Shown: positions 1 to 6,173, counted from the first letter of the stretch. The stretch is DNA of 6,736 nucleotides from Oscillospiraceae bacterium (GCA_020024215.1 JAHHUC010000090.1:1-6736); one strand, 5' to 3'. The notes: a model not told the origin generated them from the sequence alone. Numbers and translations are program-made.

Positions 1-103
1 TGAAACAGAATATACAAAAGAATACTTATAATTTCGCTATCTCACTGCTACAATATGAAAGGGGTTGAGTATGTCGCCTCATAACTACACCATAACTTAA
101 AGC

Positions 104-134
104 AAAAGACCAGCCTTAATTGGCTGACCTTTTT
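104..134. terminator. Probable bidirectional intrinsic terminator
   Basis: An inverted repeat pairs AAAAG..CAGCC (104-115) with GGCTG..CTTTT (122-134). It has five inner base pairs, a 2x2 AC/AC internal loop, then a G-C pair and an A/T run; the loop is TTAATT. A run of five T follows on the plus strand and a run of four on the minus strand. It sits at the 3' end of the minus-strand small ORF, whose stop codon lies inside the right arm, so ending that transcript is the likeliest role. The internal mismatches make it weaker than the terminator at 1175. Confidence 0.55.
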
Positions 135-333
135 ATACGCCCTTCTCTAAAACTACCTTTATCATTTCAAGCACAAGATTTTGCATACTTGGTGAAGCCT
201 TCTTCCAAAGAGCATCCACGTCTTGAATTGTGCTGAGTTCATTCTCGCTCAGTTCATCTTGTAAGAGATAGTCTGGCGGGTAAGGTGCAAAGCTTAAAGT
301 ATGCCGTTCAGGATTTAGTATATGGCTAACCAT
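133..333 (-). CDS. Small hypothetical protein, 66 aa
   Basis: I do not recognise this protein. It is soluble, with no signal peptide or membrane segment. The first half is rich in proline and tyrosine (residues 8-23). The second half, from about residue 35, is acidic and then forms an amphipathic helix (ALWKKASPSMQNLVLEMIK) like the C-terminal tails of some small phage or XRE-type regulators; that likeness is only an impression. The start is ATG at 333; an in-frame TAA lies seven codons upstream, so the ORF cannot extend far. No Shine-Dalgarno is visible, but a good minus-strand promoter (357-384) predicts a leader of only about 17 nt, and the stop falls in a hairpin terminator. That transcription unit is the main argument that it is real. 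Confidence 0.45.
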   Translation of the reverse strand: MVSHILNPERHTLSFAPYPPDYLLQDELSENELSTIQDVDALWKKASPSMQNLVLEMIKVVLEKGV

Positions 334-342
334 TTTGCGTGA

Positions 343-371
343 TTGAAAAGCTTATATTTATATGATAATAT
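343..371 (+). promoter_or_regulatory. Plus-strand sigma-A-like promoter for the 452-1140 gene pair
   Basis: TTGAAA (343-348) is followed 17 nt later by TAATAT (366-371), within a very AT-rich stretch. It would give a leader of about 75 nt before the ATG at 452. It is interleaved with the minus-strand promoter, so the two divergent units may compete or share control. Confidence 0.4.
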
Positions 372-384
372 GAATTTGAGTCAA
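357..384 (-). promoter_or_regulatory. Minus-strand sigma-A-like promoter for the 66-aa ORF
   Basis: On the minus strand, TTGACT (379-384) and TATAAA (357-362) are separated by 16 nt. Transcription would begin near 350, about 17 nt before the ATG at 333. It overlaps the opposing promoter at 343-371. Confidence 0.45.
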
Positions 385-451
385 GTGATTTAATAATTTT
401 GAGGATAGCTGATAATGAAATCTGCCATAACCTAAAATGAGGGGAAAAACT

Positions 452-727
452 ATGATTTGTGAAGACACAGATCTTTGTGTTACGAGCGACAGTCCAATGT
501 TAAGAGATCGGACAATCTACAAATTATATTTGATTAAGGAAAGAGGAAAAAATACAATAGAAGAAATTAGAGCAACATCTCGAATGTGTGGCTTCAATTA
601 TATAGAAGCATCAAAAAAATTGAAAGCAGAACAGCAATTTCTGTTATCTGAAGGAGATGCATTGAAAATAATTTCTTGTTTTGATGTATGTTACAAGGTG
701 ATTCCTCCGTACCCACATACTAAGTAG
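452..727 (+). CDS. Small protein with a ribosomal L7/L12 C-terminal-domain-like fold, 91 aa
   Basis: An ATG at 437 is in frame, but GAGGGG (439-444) sits 7 nt before the ATG at 452, which decides the start and gives 91 residues. From about residue 22 to the end the pattern follows the L7/L12 C-terminal domain: a first strand (IYKLYLI), then K-N-T-I-x-x-I-R, a helix ending at a Gly, E-A-x-x-x-L in the next helix, an A-x-x-I helix, and a closing hydrophobic strand (YKVIP). It lacks the L7/L12 N-terminal dimerisation domain and is not at a ribosomal locus, so it is not the ribosomal stalk protein. Stand-alone domains of this fold occur in accessory DNA with unknown roles. It lies 8 nt ahead of an immunity-like gene and is probably co-transcribed with it. 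Composition is AT-rich. Function unknown; the fold call is moderate. Confidence 0.7.
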   Translation: MICEDTDLCVTSDSPMLRDRTIYKLYLIKERGKNTIEEIRATSRMCGFNYIEASKKLKAEQQFLLSEGDALKIISCFDVCYKVIPPYPHTK

Positions 728-735
728 GGTATACT

Positions 736-1140
736 ATGATGAATATACACAATGAACATGATGAAGCCGTTTTGACGGCGTGTAAAAAATTTGATGAAAT
801 ACATTCTAATAATGACGAGCCAAAATGGTTAAAATATTGTATGTCATTGAATATCACGAAAAATGAACATAAAAATTGGGTCGTAAAATTTCTTATTTTC
901 CCAAAACCAATACTAAAAGATAACCAATATTGGGATTGGCAAGATGATGGTATACCATTATTGGTTGAAATTGATCCTCAAACAAATAAAAAATCAATCG
1001 TTATATGCGGAGGAGAGCCTATCCCTCCGGTAGTTTTGTTTGAAGTTGAAATTGATATAAATAAAAATAGTGTAACTGTACTTAGAGATACTAATCTTAA
1101 TCAATTAGATGGTAGCAGATATGAAATCAATAAACGATAA
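736..1140 (+). CDS. Immunity-like hypothetical protein, 134 aa
   Basis: The start is ATG at 736, with a second ATG immediately after at 739; only a weak TAGGGT precedes it, and coupling to the upstream gene, whose stop ends at 727, is likely. The first ~30 residues form a charged helix. The rest alternates strands and turns: NWVVKFLIFPKP, YWDWQDDG, PLLVEIDPQTNKK, then VLFEVEIDI. This alpha-plus-beta pattern, with an aromatic first strand and an 'I/V-x-ID-x-x-T' hairpin, resembles small cytoplasmic immunity proteins of polymorphic toxins (YrhB/NTF2-like shapes), but I cannot assign a named family. There is no signal peptide or membrane segment. The nearest toxin-like genes are on the opposite strand, beyond the terminator, so any cognate toxin is either lost or elsewhere. 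An immunity role is inference from appearance and neighbourhood. Confidence 0.65.
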   Translation: MMNIHNEHDEAVLTACKKFDEIHSNNDEPKWLKYCMSLNITKNEHKNWVVKFLIFPKPILKDNQYWDWQDDGIPLLVEIDPQTNKKSIVICGGEPIPPVVLFEVEIDINKNSVTVLRDTNLNQLDGSRYEINKR

Positions 1141-1174
1141 CCAGAGGATCGTTATGGATAATACAGTATGTGAC

Positions 1175-1210
1175 AAAAGCGGTCATGCACCCCGGCATGA
1201 CCGCTTTTTT
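1175..1210. terminator. Strong bidirectional rho-independent terminator
   Basis: A perfect 14-bp stem pairs AAAAGCGGTCATGC (1175-1188) with its complement (1195-1208), with a 6-nt loop and six T on the plus strand. The A-rich left arm supplies a four-U tail for minus-strand transcripts. It begins 35 nt after the plus-strand gene ending at 1140 and also lies downstream of the minus-strand RHS/immunity series, so it serves convergent units. Confidence 0.9.
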
Positions 1211-1219
1211 ATGCCCTTT

Positions 1220-1397
1220 TCATGCTGAATCATCCTCTTTTGGGGTGCATTGCTTTCCGCTTCCAATCTTGTATGCTGCGGTGGCGGTGCTGTTTTTCTT
1301 AAAAAATCCCGACACAACAAGAACAGAGCTTCCCATACAGATCTCTGTCACGCAGTCATGGCGGCGGTCGGTGTGCCGTGGCTCATTTTTAGGATCA
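1220..1397 (-). pseudogene. Coding-like remnant, possibly of a small transposon-borne ORF
   Basis: Just past the stop of the 365-aa gene, in another frame, the minus strand stays open to a TGA at 1220. It is richer in GC and G/C-ending codons than its neighbours. The translated core (CVTEICMGSSVLVVSGFF, then KKNSTATAAYK) has a 'G-S-x-x-x-V-V-x-x-F-F' strand pair followed by a T-A-A helix. From memory this recalls the small TnpW-like ORFs found beside recombinases in clostridial mobile elements. There is no start codon of its own with a ribosome site; the only in-frame ATG (1477) lies inside the 365-aa gene. Its last codons overlap an ATG (ATGA) of a reading frame that stops after four codons at the terminator. 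I read it as a 5'-truncated scrap of mobile DNA; the family identity is weak. Confidence 0.3.
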
Positions 1398-2495
1398 TCA
1401 ATTTTGAATTTGCTCCCATTCCTTTCTCCAAACAGGAACAATTTTGTCATCATCAACAATGCGAAACCGAGGATCATTTAAGTTAAGAATCATATTTTTT
1501 CGGTTGCTATATATGGATGGACTTAAATAAAACGGACCATAGTGTTTTTCATCTAATGGGTAAAAGTTTTCTTTTATTGCTTCTTCAAATTCAAAGTAAA
1601 GTTTATCTCCAAAGGGATTATTTGCTCCAAGCGCACTGCTCATATTGATTATTTTTTTCTCTCTGTCGTAAAAATCATCTATGGACAGGCAGAAAAACAT
1701 ACGGCTGACTTCATCATATACCCAAATTTGACGGATACTTACAGTATGTCCATCTGTATTTTCAAGTGCTTTTGCCGAATAAAATACATTCTGCGTATGG
1801 GTAGCTCTGCCTTGATGAATAGTTTCAACATACTTGATTTTATACTTCAATTCTAATTCTGAGAGAATTTGCACTAAATCGGATATAGATGTAAAAAATT
1901 TAATTTTCAACCTAGGGGATAGGTAACATTCCTGATTCTTCCCTTGCTGTAAATACCAAGTGTCAATGTCTATGGGAATGTGCTTGTCAGAGTCATCAAA
2001 GCACCATGCAGGAGCCGGAAAGTTACAATCATTCTGAACAAAAAGGTATTCATTCCTATGAGCATATACATCAGGATCAATATAACAATAACCTGATTTG
2101 ACAAAACGCTTCACAAAGAAACTCTTTATATTTTTATAAAGTGCTCTGGGTAAAACAGCCTTATTTCCTGCTGATAAAAATAATGTTCCTTCACAAAGGA
2201 CATGGTCATCTTTTAAATATACAGGGGGACCGCTGAACCTAAGAGAAATGGGAGTATTTGTTTCAACAGAAGTGTCATCCGGTGTATATATCCAAAAAAA
2301 TTGCGTCCCAGAATATGCTTTTCCAAAATCGTAAAACTCTCGGCAAGAATTGAATGGCTTTGCAAGCAAAATATCAATTTCCGCTATTTTTGGGGGACTT
2401 CCGAAGAATGGCTCATAGATAAGAGAAGCTCCTTGTTCAATTTCAGAAAACAATTCTTTCAGCTTTTGTGGTTTGCAGTAAAAGAAAATCTCCAT
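1398..2495 (-). CDS. Uncharacterised 365-aa protein in immunity position behind a toxin remnant
   Basis: The start is ATG at 2495, preceded by AAAGGAGAT (GGAG about 7 nt upstream), a strong ribosome site. The protein is soluble, with no signal peptide or membrane helix, and rich in aromatic and charged residues. It opens with EIFFYCKP and includes an IDILLAKPF segment at about 40-48, a run of strand-like aromatic segments (FFWIYTPDD, CYIDPDVYAH), a long middle helix (about 212-227, DLVQILSELELKYKIKY), and a C-terminal part with FGDKLYFEFEEAIKE. I do not recognise a family. It begins 17 nt after the stop of a 34-codon tail that looks like the end of an RHS toxin, with RHS core debris just before that, which is where a cognate immunity gene sits in RHS cassettes. 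Hence immunity is the leading guess. At 365 aa it is large for a single-domain immunity protein and could be a two-domain one. Confidence 0.75.
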   Translation of the reverse strand: MEIFFYCKPQKLKELFSEIEQGASLIYEPFFGSPPKIAEIDILLAKPFNSCREFYDFGKAYSGTQFFWIYTPDDTSVETNTPISLRFSGPPVYLKDDHVLCEGTLFLSAGNKAVLPRALYKNIKSFFVKRFVKSGYCYIDPDVYAHRNEYLFVQNDCNFPAPAWCFDDSDKHIPIDIDTWYLQQGKNQECYLSPRLKIKFFTSISDLVQILSELELKYKIKYVETIHQGRATHTQNVFYSAKALENTDGHTVSIRQIWVYDEVSRMFFCLSIDDFYDREKKIINMSSALGANNPFGDKLYFEFEEAIKENFYPLDEKHYGPFYLSPSIYSNRKNMILNLNDPRFRIVDDDKIVPVWRKEWEQIQN

Positions 2496-2511
2496 GTAAT
2501 ATCTCCTTTAT

Positions 2512-2616
2512 TCATTTTGGGCAGACAGCTCGCAGGATAGTGTATCCGCTGTTTTTTCCTTGATTCATCAGCAAAGTCAGAGCATCTGCCCCTCTTCTTG
2601 CCTCTTTGAGGGCAAC
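2512..2616 (-). pseudogene. C-terminal remnant of a second toxin tip (34 codons)
   Basis: Between the RHS debris and the 365-aa gene, the minus strand holds a 34-codon stretch bounded upstream by an in-frame TAG (2617-2619) and ended by TGA at 2512-2514. It includes EARRGADALTLLMNQGKN and ends SGYTILRAVCPK. It reads like genuine coding sequence, has no start codon at its head, and its frame differs from the RHS debris upstream, so at least one indel or junction separates them. The stop lies 16 nt from the next start with the ribosome site in between, the normal toxin/immunity spacing. I take it as the tail of a lost RHS toxin domain; the toxin type is not identifiable. Confidence 0.45.
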
Positions 2617-2624
2617 CTATTTCT

Positions 2625-2846
2625 TTATTTGTGCTGAATCGGTTATATCAGACGTACCACATTGCCGTTTTAGTCATAAATTGTGTGCTGTATACCACTA
2701 TTTTACTCAATGTGCAGAGGCTCTTAGTTGAGCAGGTAGTTGTAGACATATTCCTGCTAGATGGGACCATCGACCACGGAACTGGATGTGCTGTTCAGGT
2801 TGTAGGTGTAAGATACCAGTCTACAATCTTTGTATACTGCCTGAAT
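2625..2846 (-). pseudogene. Decayed RHS/YD-repeat core fragment with in-frame stops
   Basis: In one minus-strand frame the translation reads SYTYNLNSTSSSVVDG, then QEYVYNYLLN, then IYD(stop)NGNVVRLI, matching the YD/RHS grammar ('Y-x-Y-x-x-x-G-x-x-x-x-V', 'YDxNGNVV'). The frame is interrupted by stops at 2757-2759 (TAG), 2724-2726, 2703-2705, 2670-2672, 2643-2645 and 2625-2627 (all TAA), yet shows no internal frameshift between the RHS-like pieces. It is the only content of the 379-base gap between the two immunity-like genes, apart from the toxin tail at 2512-2616. It presumably connected a second toxin tip to an RHS core and is now non-coding. Confidence 0.6.
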
Positions 2847-2874
2847 ACTTTGTGATATTAAAAGTTCGCTCTGA

Positions 2875-3393
2875 TTATAAATTTTGTCTTGCCCATAAAG
2901 CAATTTCTTCAAATGATGCGTCTGGTTTTAGTTTTCCATCCCATATAGCCTCCCAATATGGATCAGAAATAACAAACTTCGTCCATCCCACAGGGAATTC
3001 TATTTTCCTATCTGCAAAATCTTTTTTGAACGCTAGCCACGAACTATCCAGAATATCCGTTGAGTGGCAATCTGGAAATATAATATTCTCTTCATTATAA
3101 TTGTGCCAATTACTTATCCGACAACTGAAAAACTTCTCTAATGAACGAATCAATTTGCTATTGTTTTCAAAATATAAGTAAAAAACGACCGATGCCTCAT
3201 CACTAAATGTAATATTTCTGTCAAAGAAACTTGCACATATACGACTATCAGAAAGAATTGCTATCTCCCGTACTATCCCTGGATATTGAGGTAACAACTT
3301 TCTTTCCACATCCACTGATTTTTTCTTACTTAATTGTATATATCTTAATATTTCTTCAAAGTCCAAGTATAAAATCTTCCTTTCAAAAATCAA
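2875..3393 (-). CDS. Putative immunity protein for the RHS tip, 163-172 aa
   Basis: This ORF follows the RHS tip directly and overlaps it by 4 nt (TTGA, toxin stop at 3390-3392). The outermost start is TTG at 3391-3393 with no ribosome site. A second in-frame TTG at 3364-3366 (residue 10) has AAAGGAAG 9 nt upstream and fits initiation better, giving 163 aa; either is possible. The protein is soluble and acidic. It has a helical N-terminus (FEEILRYIQLSKKK), strand-like pieces mid-protein (SVVFYLYF), a W-L-A-F-K helix at about 118, and a C-terminal part with GWTKFVISDPYWEAIWDGKL. I do not recognise the family. The immunity role rests on its position immediately behind, and coupled to, a toxin tip. 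Codon use is AT-rich compared with rlmD. Confidence 0.65.
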   Translation of the reverse strand: MIFERKILYLDFEEILRYIQLSKKKSVDVERKLLPQYPGIVREIAILSDSRICASFFDRNITFSDEASVVFYLYFENNSKLIRSLEKFFSCRISNWHNYNEENIIFPDCHSTDILDSSWLAFKKDFADRKIEFPVGWTKFVISDPYWEAIWDGKLKPDASFEEIALWARQNL

Positions 3394-3833
3394 CCAGTAA
3401 TTAAGATTGCCGCCTTCATTCCATTTAAGAAATAAATGTTATAATGAGGATATATCGCATGCAATGGATTTTGTTGCACAACTTTAGGATCATGCACATA
3501 GTCAGCCATTGGATTCTTTATGTTAATTAAATCACCACGATATATCCCCTTTAAATCAGGAAATTTCGGATTAATTCGTCCAAGTGGCGGTGGTTGTATT
3601 TCTGGCATTGCATGGAGGAGCGTTCTGGCATCTTCAACCGATTTCACTGATATCGTCTGTCCAGCTCTCAGCTTTGCAATATTTTGTTCTTGAGCGCGTG
3701 TAAGTGCATCTCCTTTACTGCACTCATATCCACTCGGATCAATATAAAATACCGGATTGTTGGCACAGTGGGCATATAAGCTAAGTCCATAGCCACAATC
3801 GGAATTTATCACCCCCGGTGTCAGACACCACAT
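3390..3833 (-). CDS. Orphan RHS C-terminal toxin tip, 147 aa (5'-truncated RHS gene)
   Basis: Residues 3-36 are the end of the RHS-repeat-associated core: C-L-T-P-G (compare RFLTPD), then GLSLYAHCANNPVFYIDPSG. Full RHS proteins have 1000 or more residues before this point; here there are none. Downstream of the DPSG boundary lies the variable tip (37-147): a helical linker (to about 75), then a beta-rich domain with MPEIQPPP, RGDLIN (99-104) and HAIYPHYNIYFLNG (125-138) followed by KAAI. This domain looks like one that recurs at the ends of RHS/polymorphic toxins, but I cannot name its activity. The ATG at 3833 has no Shine-Dalgarno and lies 30 nt after the rlmD stop, in the same frame, so RHS homology begins abruptly at a junction. 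It may be silent, or expressed by readthrough. It could be a reserve cassette able to recombine with an RHS gene elsewhere, or a deletion relic. Confidence 0.75.
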   Translation of the reverse strand: MWCLTPGVINSDCGYGLSLYAHCANNPVFYIDPSGYECSKGDALTRAQEQNIAKLRAGQTISVKSVEDARTLLHAMPEIQPPPLGRINPKFPDLKGIYRGDLINIKNPMADYVHDPKVVQQNPLHAIYPHYNIYFLNGMKAAILITG

Positions 3834-3863
3834 GGCAGGAAAAGTGCCTAAATCTAAGGATTT

Positions 3864-5225
3864 CTATAAGGCTCCTCTTTGCAGCAGCACTATTGTCTCC
3901 ACATGATTAGTCCTTGGGAACATATCCACAGACCTAATGGTTTTGGCTTGGAAGCCAAGCTCTTTGAAGATGGAAACGTCTCTTGCGGCGGTGGAGTGGT
4001 CACAGGAAATCATAACCACCTTTGAAGGTTCCATTTTGCATATTGTTTCGATTAGGCTTCTGTCAAGGCCCTTTCTTGGAGGATCCACTATGACGGTGTT
4101 GATTTTAAGGCCTCGTTTGGCTATTTCCTTTGCAGCTTCAGCGGCATCTGCACAGATGAATTCAGCATTATCTATCTTATTTAAAAGTGCATTTTCTTTG
4201 GCGTTTTCCACCGCTTCGGGAATTATTTCAGCTCCTATCACCATTTTGACCTTGTCTGCTATGGAAAGACCTATGGTGCCTGCTCCGCAGTAAAGATCCA
4301 GCACAATATCATCCTTTTGGGGCTGTGCCAGTTCTATTGCCTTTGAATAAAGTATCTCACAGGTGTCATGATTTACCTGCAAAAAGGCGAGGGGGGAGAT
4401 GTTATAGCTGTTTCCCAAAAGCTTTTCTGTAATATAGCCTTTTCCTGAAAGCGTCACACATTTTTTCCCTAAAAGCACATTGGTATTTTCTCTGTTGATA
4501 TTTAAAATGACAGATACAATATTTATGTTAAGAGCCTCAAGACGCTGTATAAGCTTATCGGCATGTGGAACAGCTGAGCCGTTGGCTATAATTGTAACCA
4601 TTGTTTGACCTGTTCCAACTCCGGTGCGGATATACAGTGCCCTTAAAAGCCCTTTGTGGTGTATCTCATCATATACACTAACCTTGAAATCATTCGCCCA
4701 ATCAGCAAAGGCAGCTGTGATTAAACTGAAAAATTCAGGGTGCAGAGGACAGTCCTCTATCTTAATAAGCCGATGGGAGCGCCTTGAATAAAATCCGGTA
4801 AAAATCTTTCCGTTTTCATCAATTCCCACAGGGTATATTGCTTTGTTTCGATACCTTTTTTCATCTTTTGAAGCTATGGGTTCGGATTTTTCCGGTTCGG
4901 TTTTACCAATCCTCTGCATATTTTTGAAAACCCAGTTGTTTTTTGTATCCACCTCAAAGGCATAATCAATATGCCTGAATGAGCAGCCTCCGCATTTTTT
5001 AAACACAGGACATGATGTGTCGTCTATCCTGTGCAGGGATGGGGTTATTATTCTTTCAATTTTTCCGAAGCAGTATTTTTTTAAAACCTTGAGAATTTTA
5101 ACCTCCAGAACATCTCCCGTAACAGAAAAGGGAACAAATACAGCTGTATCCTCAAATCTGCCGACTCCGTTTCCGTCGCTCATAACGTCATTTATTGTAA
5201 GTGTTATAATCTGATTTTTTTCCAA
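3864..5225 (-). CDS. rlmD: 23S rRNA (uracil-5-)-methyltransferase, RlmD/RlmCD (RumA/TrmA) family
   Basis: This 453-aa enzyme transfers a methyl group from S-adenosylmethionine to C5 of a uracil in 23S rRNA. An N-terminal TRAM RNA-binding domain occupies about 6-60. Cys72-x5-Cys78-x2-Cys81 with Cys159 matches the [4Fe-4S] ligand spacing of E. coli RumA. The SAM fold follows: SPLAFLQVN (277-285), LDLYCGAGTIGL (309-320) and DPPRKG (381-386). Catalytic Cys408 lies in ISCD, and the proton-abstracting Glu443 in HVET. Length is normal for the family and no key residue is missing. The start is TTG at 5225, needed to keep the TRAM domain whole; GGGGGT at the end of the upstream gene lies about 8 nt before it. 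The permease stop abuts the start, so the two are translationally coupled. In Gram-positives a single paralogue may modify both U747 and U1939 (RlmCD); sequence alone does not settle which. Confidence 0.93.
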   Translation of the reverse strand: MEKNQIITLTINDVMSDGNGVGRFEDTAVFVPFSVTGDVLEVKILKVLKKYCFGKIERIITPSLHRIDDTSCPVFKKCGGCSFRHIDYAFEVDTKNNWVFKNMQRIGKTEPEKSEPIASKDEKRYRNKAIYPVGIDENGKIFTGFYSRRSHRLIKIEDCPLHPEFFSLITAAFADWANDFKVSVYDEIHHKGLLRALYIRTGVGTGQTMVTIIANGSAVPHADKLIQRLEALNINIVSVILNINRENTNVLLGKKCVTLSGKGYITEKLLGNSYNISPLAFLQVNHDTCEILYSKAIELAQPQKDDIVLDLYCGAGTIGLSIADKVKMVIGAEIIPEAVENAKENALLNKIDNAEFICADAAEAAKEIAKRGLKINTVIVDPPRKGLDRSLIETICKMEPSKVVMISCDHSTAARDVSIFKELGFQAKTIRSVDMFPRTNHVETIVLLQRGAL

Positions 5226-6173
5226 CTAAAATACCCCCAGATGCATTAAGATATAACAGCCTATGAATATAGTCACAGATGAAAGTGCTGTTGTAAGCAG
5301 CGTGATTTCTCCTGCCAATTTGCCATCACAGCCCATATTTTCTGCAAGCATGCCTGCTGTTGCAGCAGAAGGTGCTGCATGTGTAAGATAAATTACTGCA
5401 AGTCCCAGACCGTTTATTCCCATCAGACAGGCAGCAGATGTCATTATAAGCGGCATTGCAATAAGCTTTATAAATATTGCTGCAAGATTAAGGCGCTTAT
5501 TTTCTTTAACAGATTTCAAACTGAATCTTGCGCCTAAAACCAGCATTGCAATAGGTGAGCCGCAGCTTCCCAGCTCCTGTATAGGCGTCATTATTATTGA
5601 TGGCAGCTTTATGTCAAGCACAGTTGCTGCAAATGCCGAAAAGGTGGCGATTATAAGCGGATTTTTGATGATATCCAAGGCTATATGCTTAAAATCCGGT
5701 TTATGCTGTTCGTTTTCAGAAAAATAAGATAGCACCACAACACCCAGAACATTGAAAAGAGGAACCACTATGGCAATGCTCACAGCCATCAAGGCTCCGC
5801 CTTCATCCCCTAAAATATTTTGAGCCAGGGGTATGCCCAAAAGCACCACATTTGATCTGAAGCAGCCATGCGCCATAGCACCTGCCGCTTTTTTTGATTT
5901 GACAGTTTTTAAAAACAAAAATGACAGAACAAATGCGGCAGCTATATATGAGCCTATAAGAAAGATTATCACTTTCATATCAAAGCTGTCAGCAGCCTTG
6001 CCCTTGATTATGGTTTTAAAAAGATTGCAGGGAATCAGAATTTTAAAGCACAGCGAATTGAGCTGTGTTATGGTTTTATCATCTGCCCAATTCCTTTTCC
6101 TGATAAAATTTCCCACAAGCACCAACACAAAAAGAGGTGCTATGGCATTAAATAAAAAGAGTATATCACTCAT
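5226..6173 (-). CDS. AEC (auxin efflux carrier) family permease
   Basis: This 315-aa integral membrane protein has about ten hydrophobic segments in two halves around a central hydrophilic stretch (about 151-165), as in the AEC/bile-acid-arsenite-riboflavin transporter group. Family marks are an N-terminal helix (about 5-22) followed by a basic loop, FRSNVVLLGIP (105-115), where R-x-N-x(4)-G-x-P is the typical AEC motif, KNPLI at 170, and a C-terminal APSAATAG (267-274) followed by TALSSVTIF. Bacterial members export or import small organic anions such as malate; the substrate cannot be read from sequence. The start is ATG at 6173 with a modest GGTGAAG upstream. It is first in a two-gene unit with rlmD, driven by the promoter at 6196-6224. 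The functional link to rRNA methylation is not obvious; shared transcription may be incidental. Confidence 0.9.
   Translation of the reverse strand: MSDILFLFNAIAPLFVLVLVGNFIRKRNWADDKTITQLNSLCFKILIPCNLFKTIIKGKAADSFDMKVIIFLIGSYIAAAFVLSFLFLKTVKSKKAAGAMAHGCFRSNVVLLGIPLAQNILGDEGGALMAVSIAIVVPLFNVLGVVVLSYFSENEQHKPDFKHIALDIIKNPLIIATFSAFAATVLDIKLPSIIMTPIQELGSCGSPIAMLVLGARFSLKSVKENKRLNLAAIFIKLIAMPLIMTSAACLMGINGLGLAVIYLTHAAPSAATAGMLAENMGCDGKLAGEITLLTTALSSVTIFIGCYILMHLGVF

Noticed and set aside
1..100. Possible 3' end of a plus-strand gene (open frame 3-65, stop 66-68) and a 9-codon ORF at 71-100 behind AAAGGGG
   Set aside because: Only about 21 codons are visible with no recognisable motif, and the 9-codon ORF is too short to support. 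I see nothing else firm in the first 100 bases.
90..436. Near-repeat CCATAACTTAAA (about 90) and CCATAACCTAAAA (about 425) as attachment-site candidates
   Set aside because: The match is short, AT-rich and imperfect, and no integrase is in view; chance is enough to explain it.
1170..1481. Plus-strand ORFs across the terminator and the end of the 365-aa gene
   Set aside because: They run through the hairpin and antisense to a better-supported gene, with no ribosome site and no protein-like pattern.
2625..2846. Reading TAA/TAG as glutamine to rescue the RHS scrap
   Set aside because: The neighbouring genes end at ordinary TAA, TAG and TGA codons with standard use inside, so a recoded genome is not supported; decay is simpler.
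2631..3100. Plus-strand ORFs of 74 and 104 aa across the RHS scrap and immunity gene
   Set aside because: They are antisense to RHS-like and immunity-like coding sequence and have no convincing starts.
3834..3863. Hairpin between rlmD and the RHS tip as a terminator
   Set aside because: Only 4-5 bp stems are possible and there is no T run, so readthrough into the RHS tip seems more likely than termination.
3937..4293. Plus-strand 118-aa ORF antisense to rlmD
   Set aside because: It is an opposite-strand shadow of the highly conserved methyltransferase domain.
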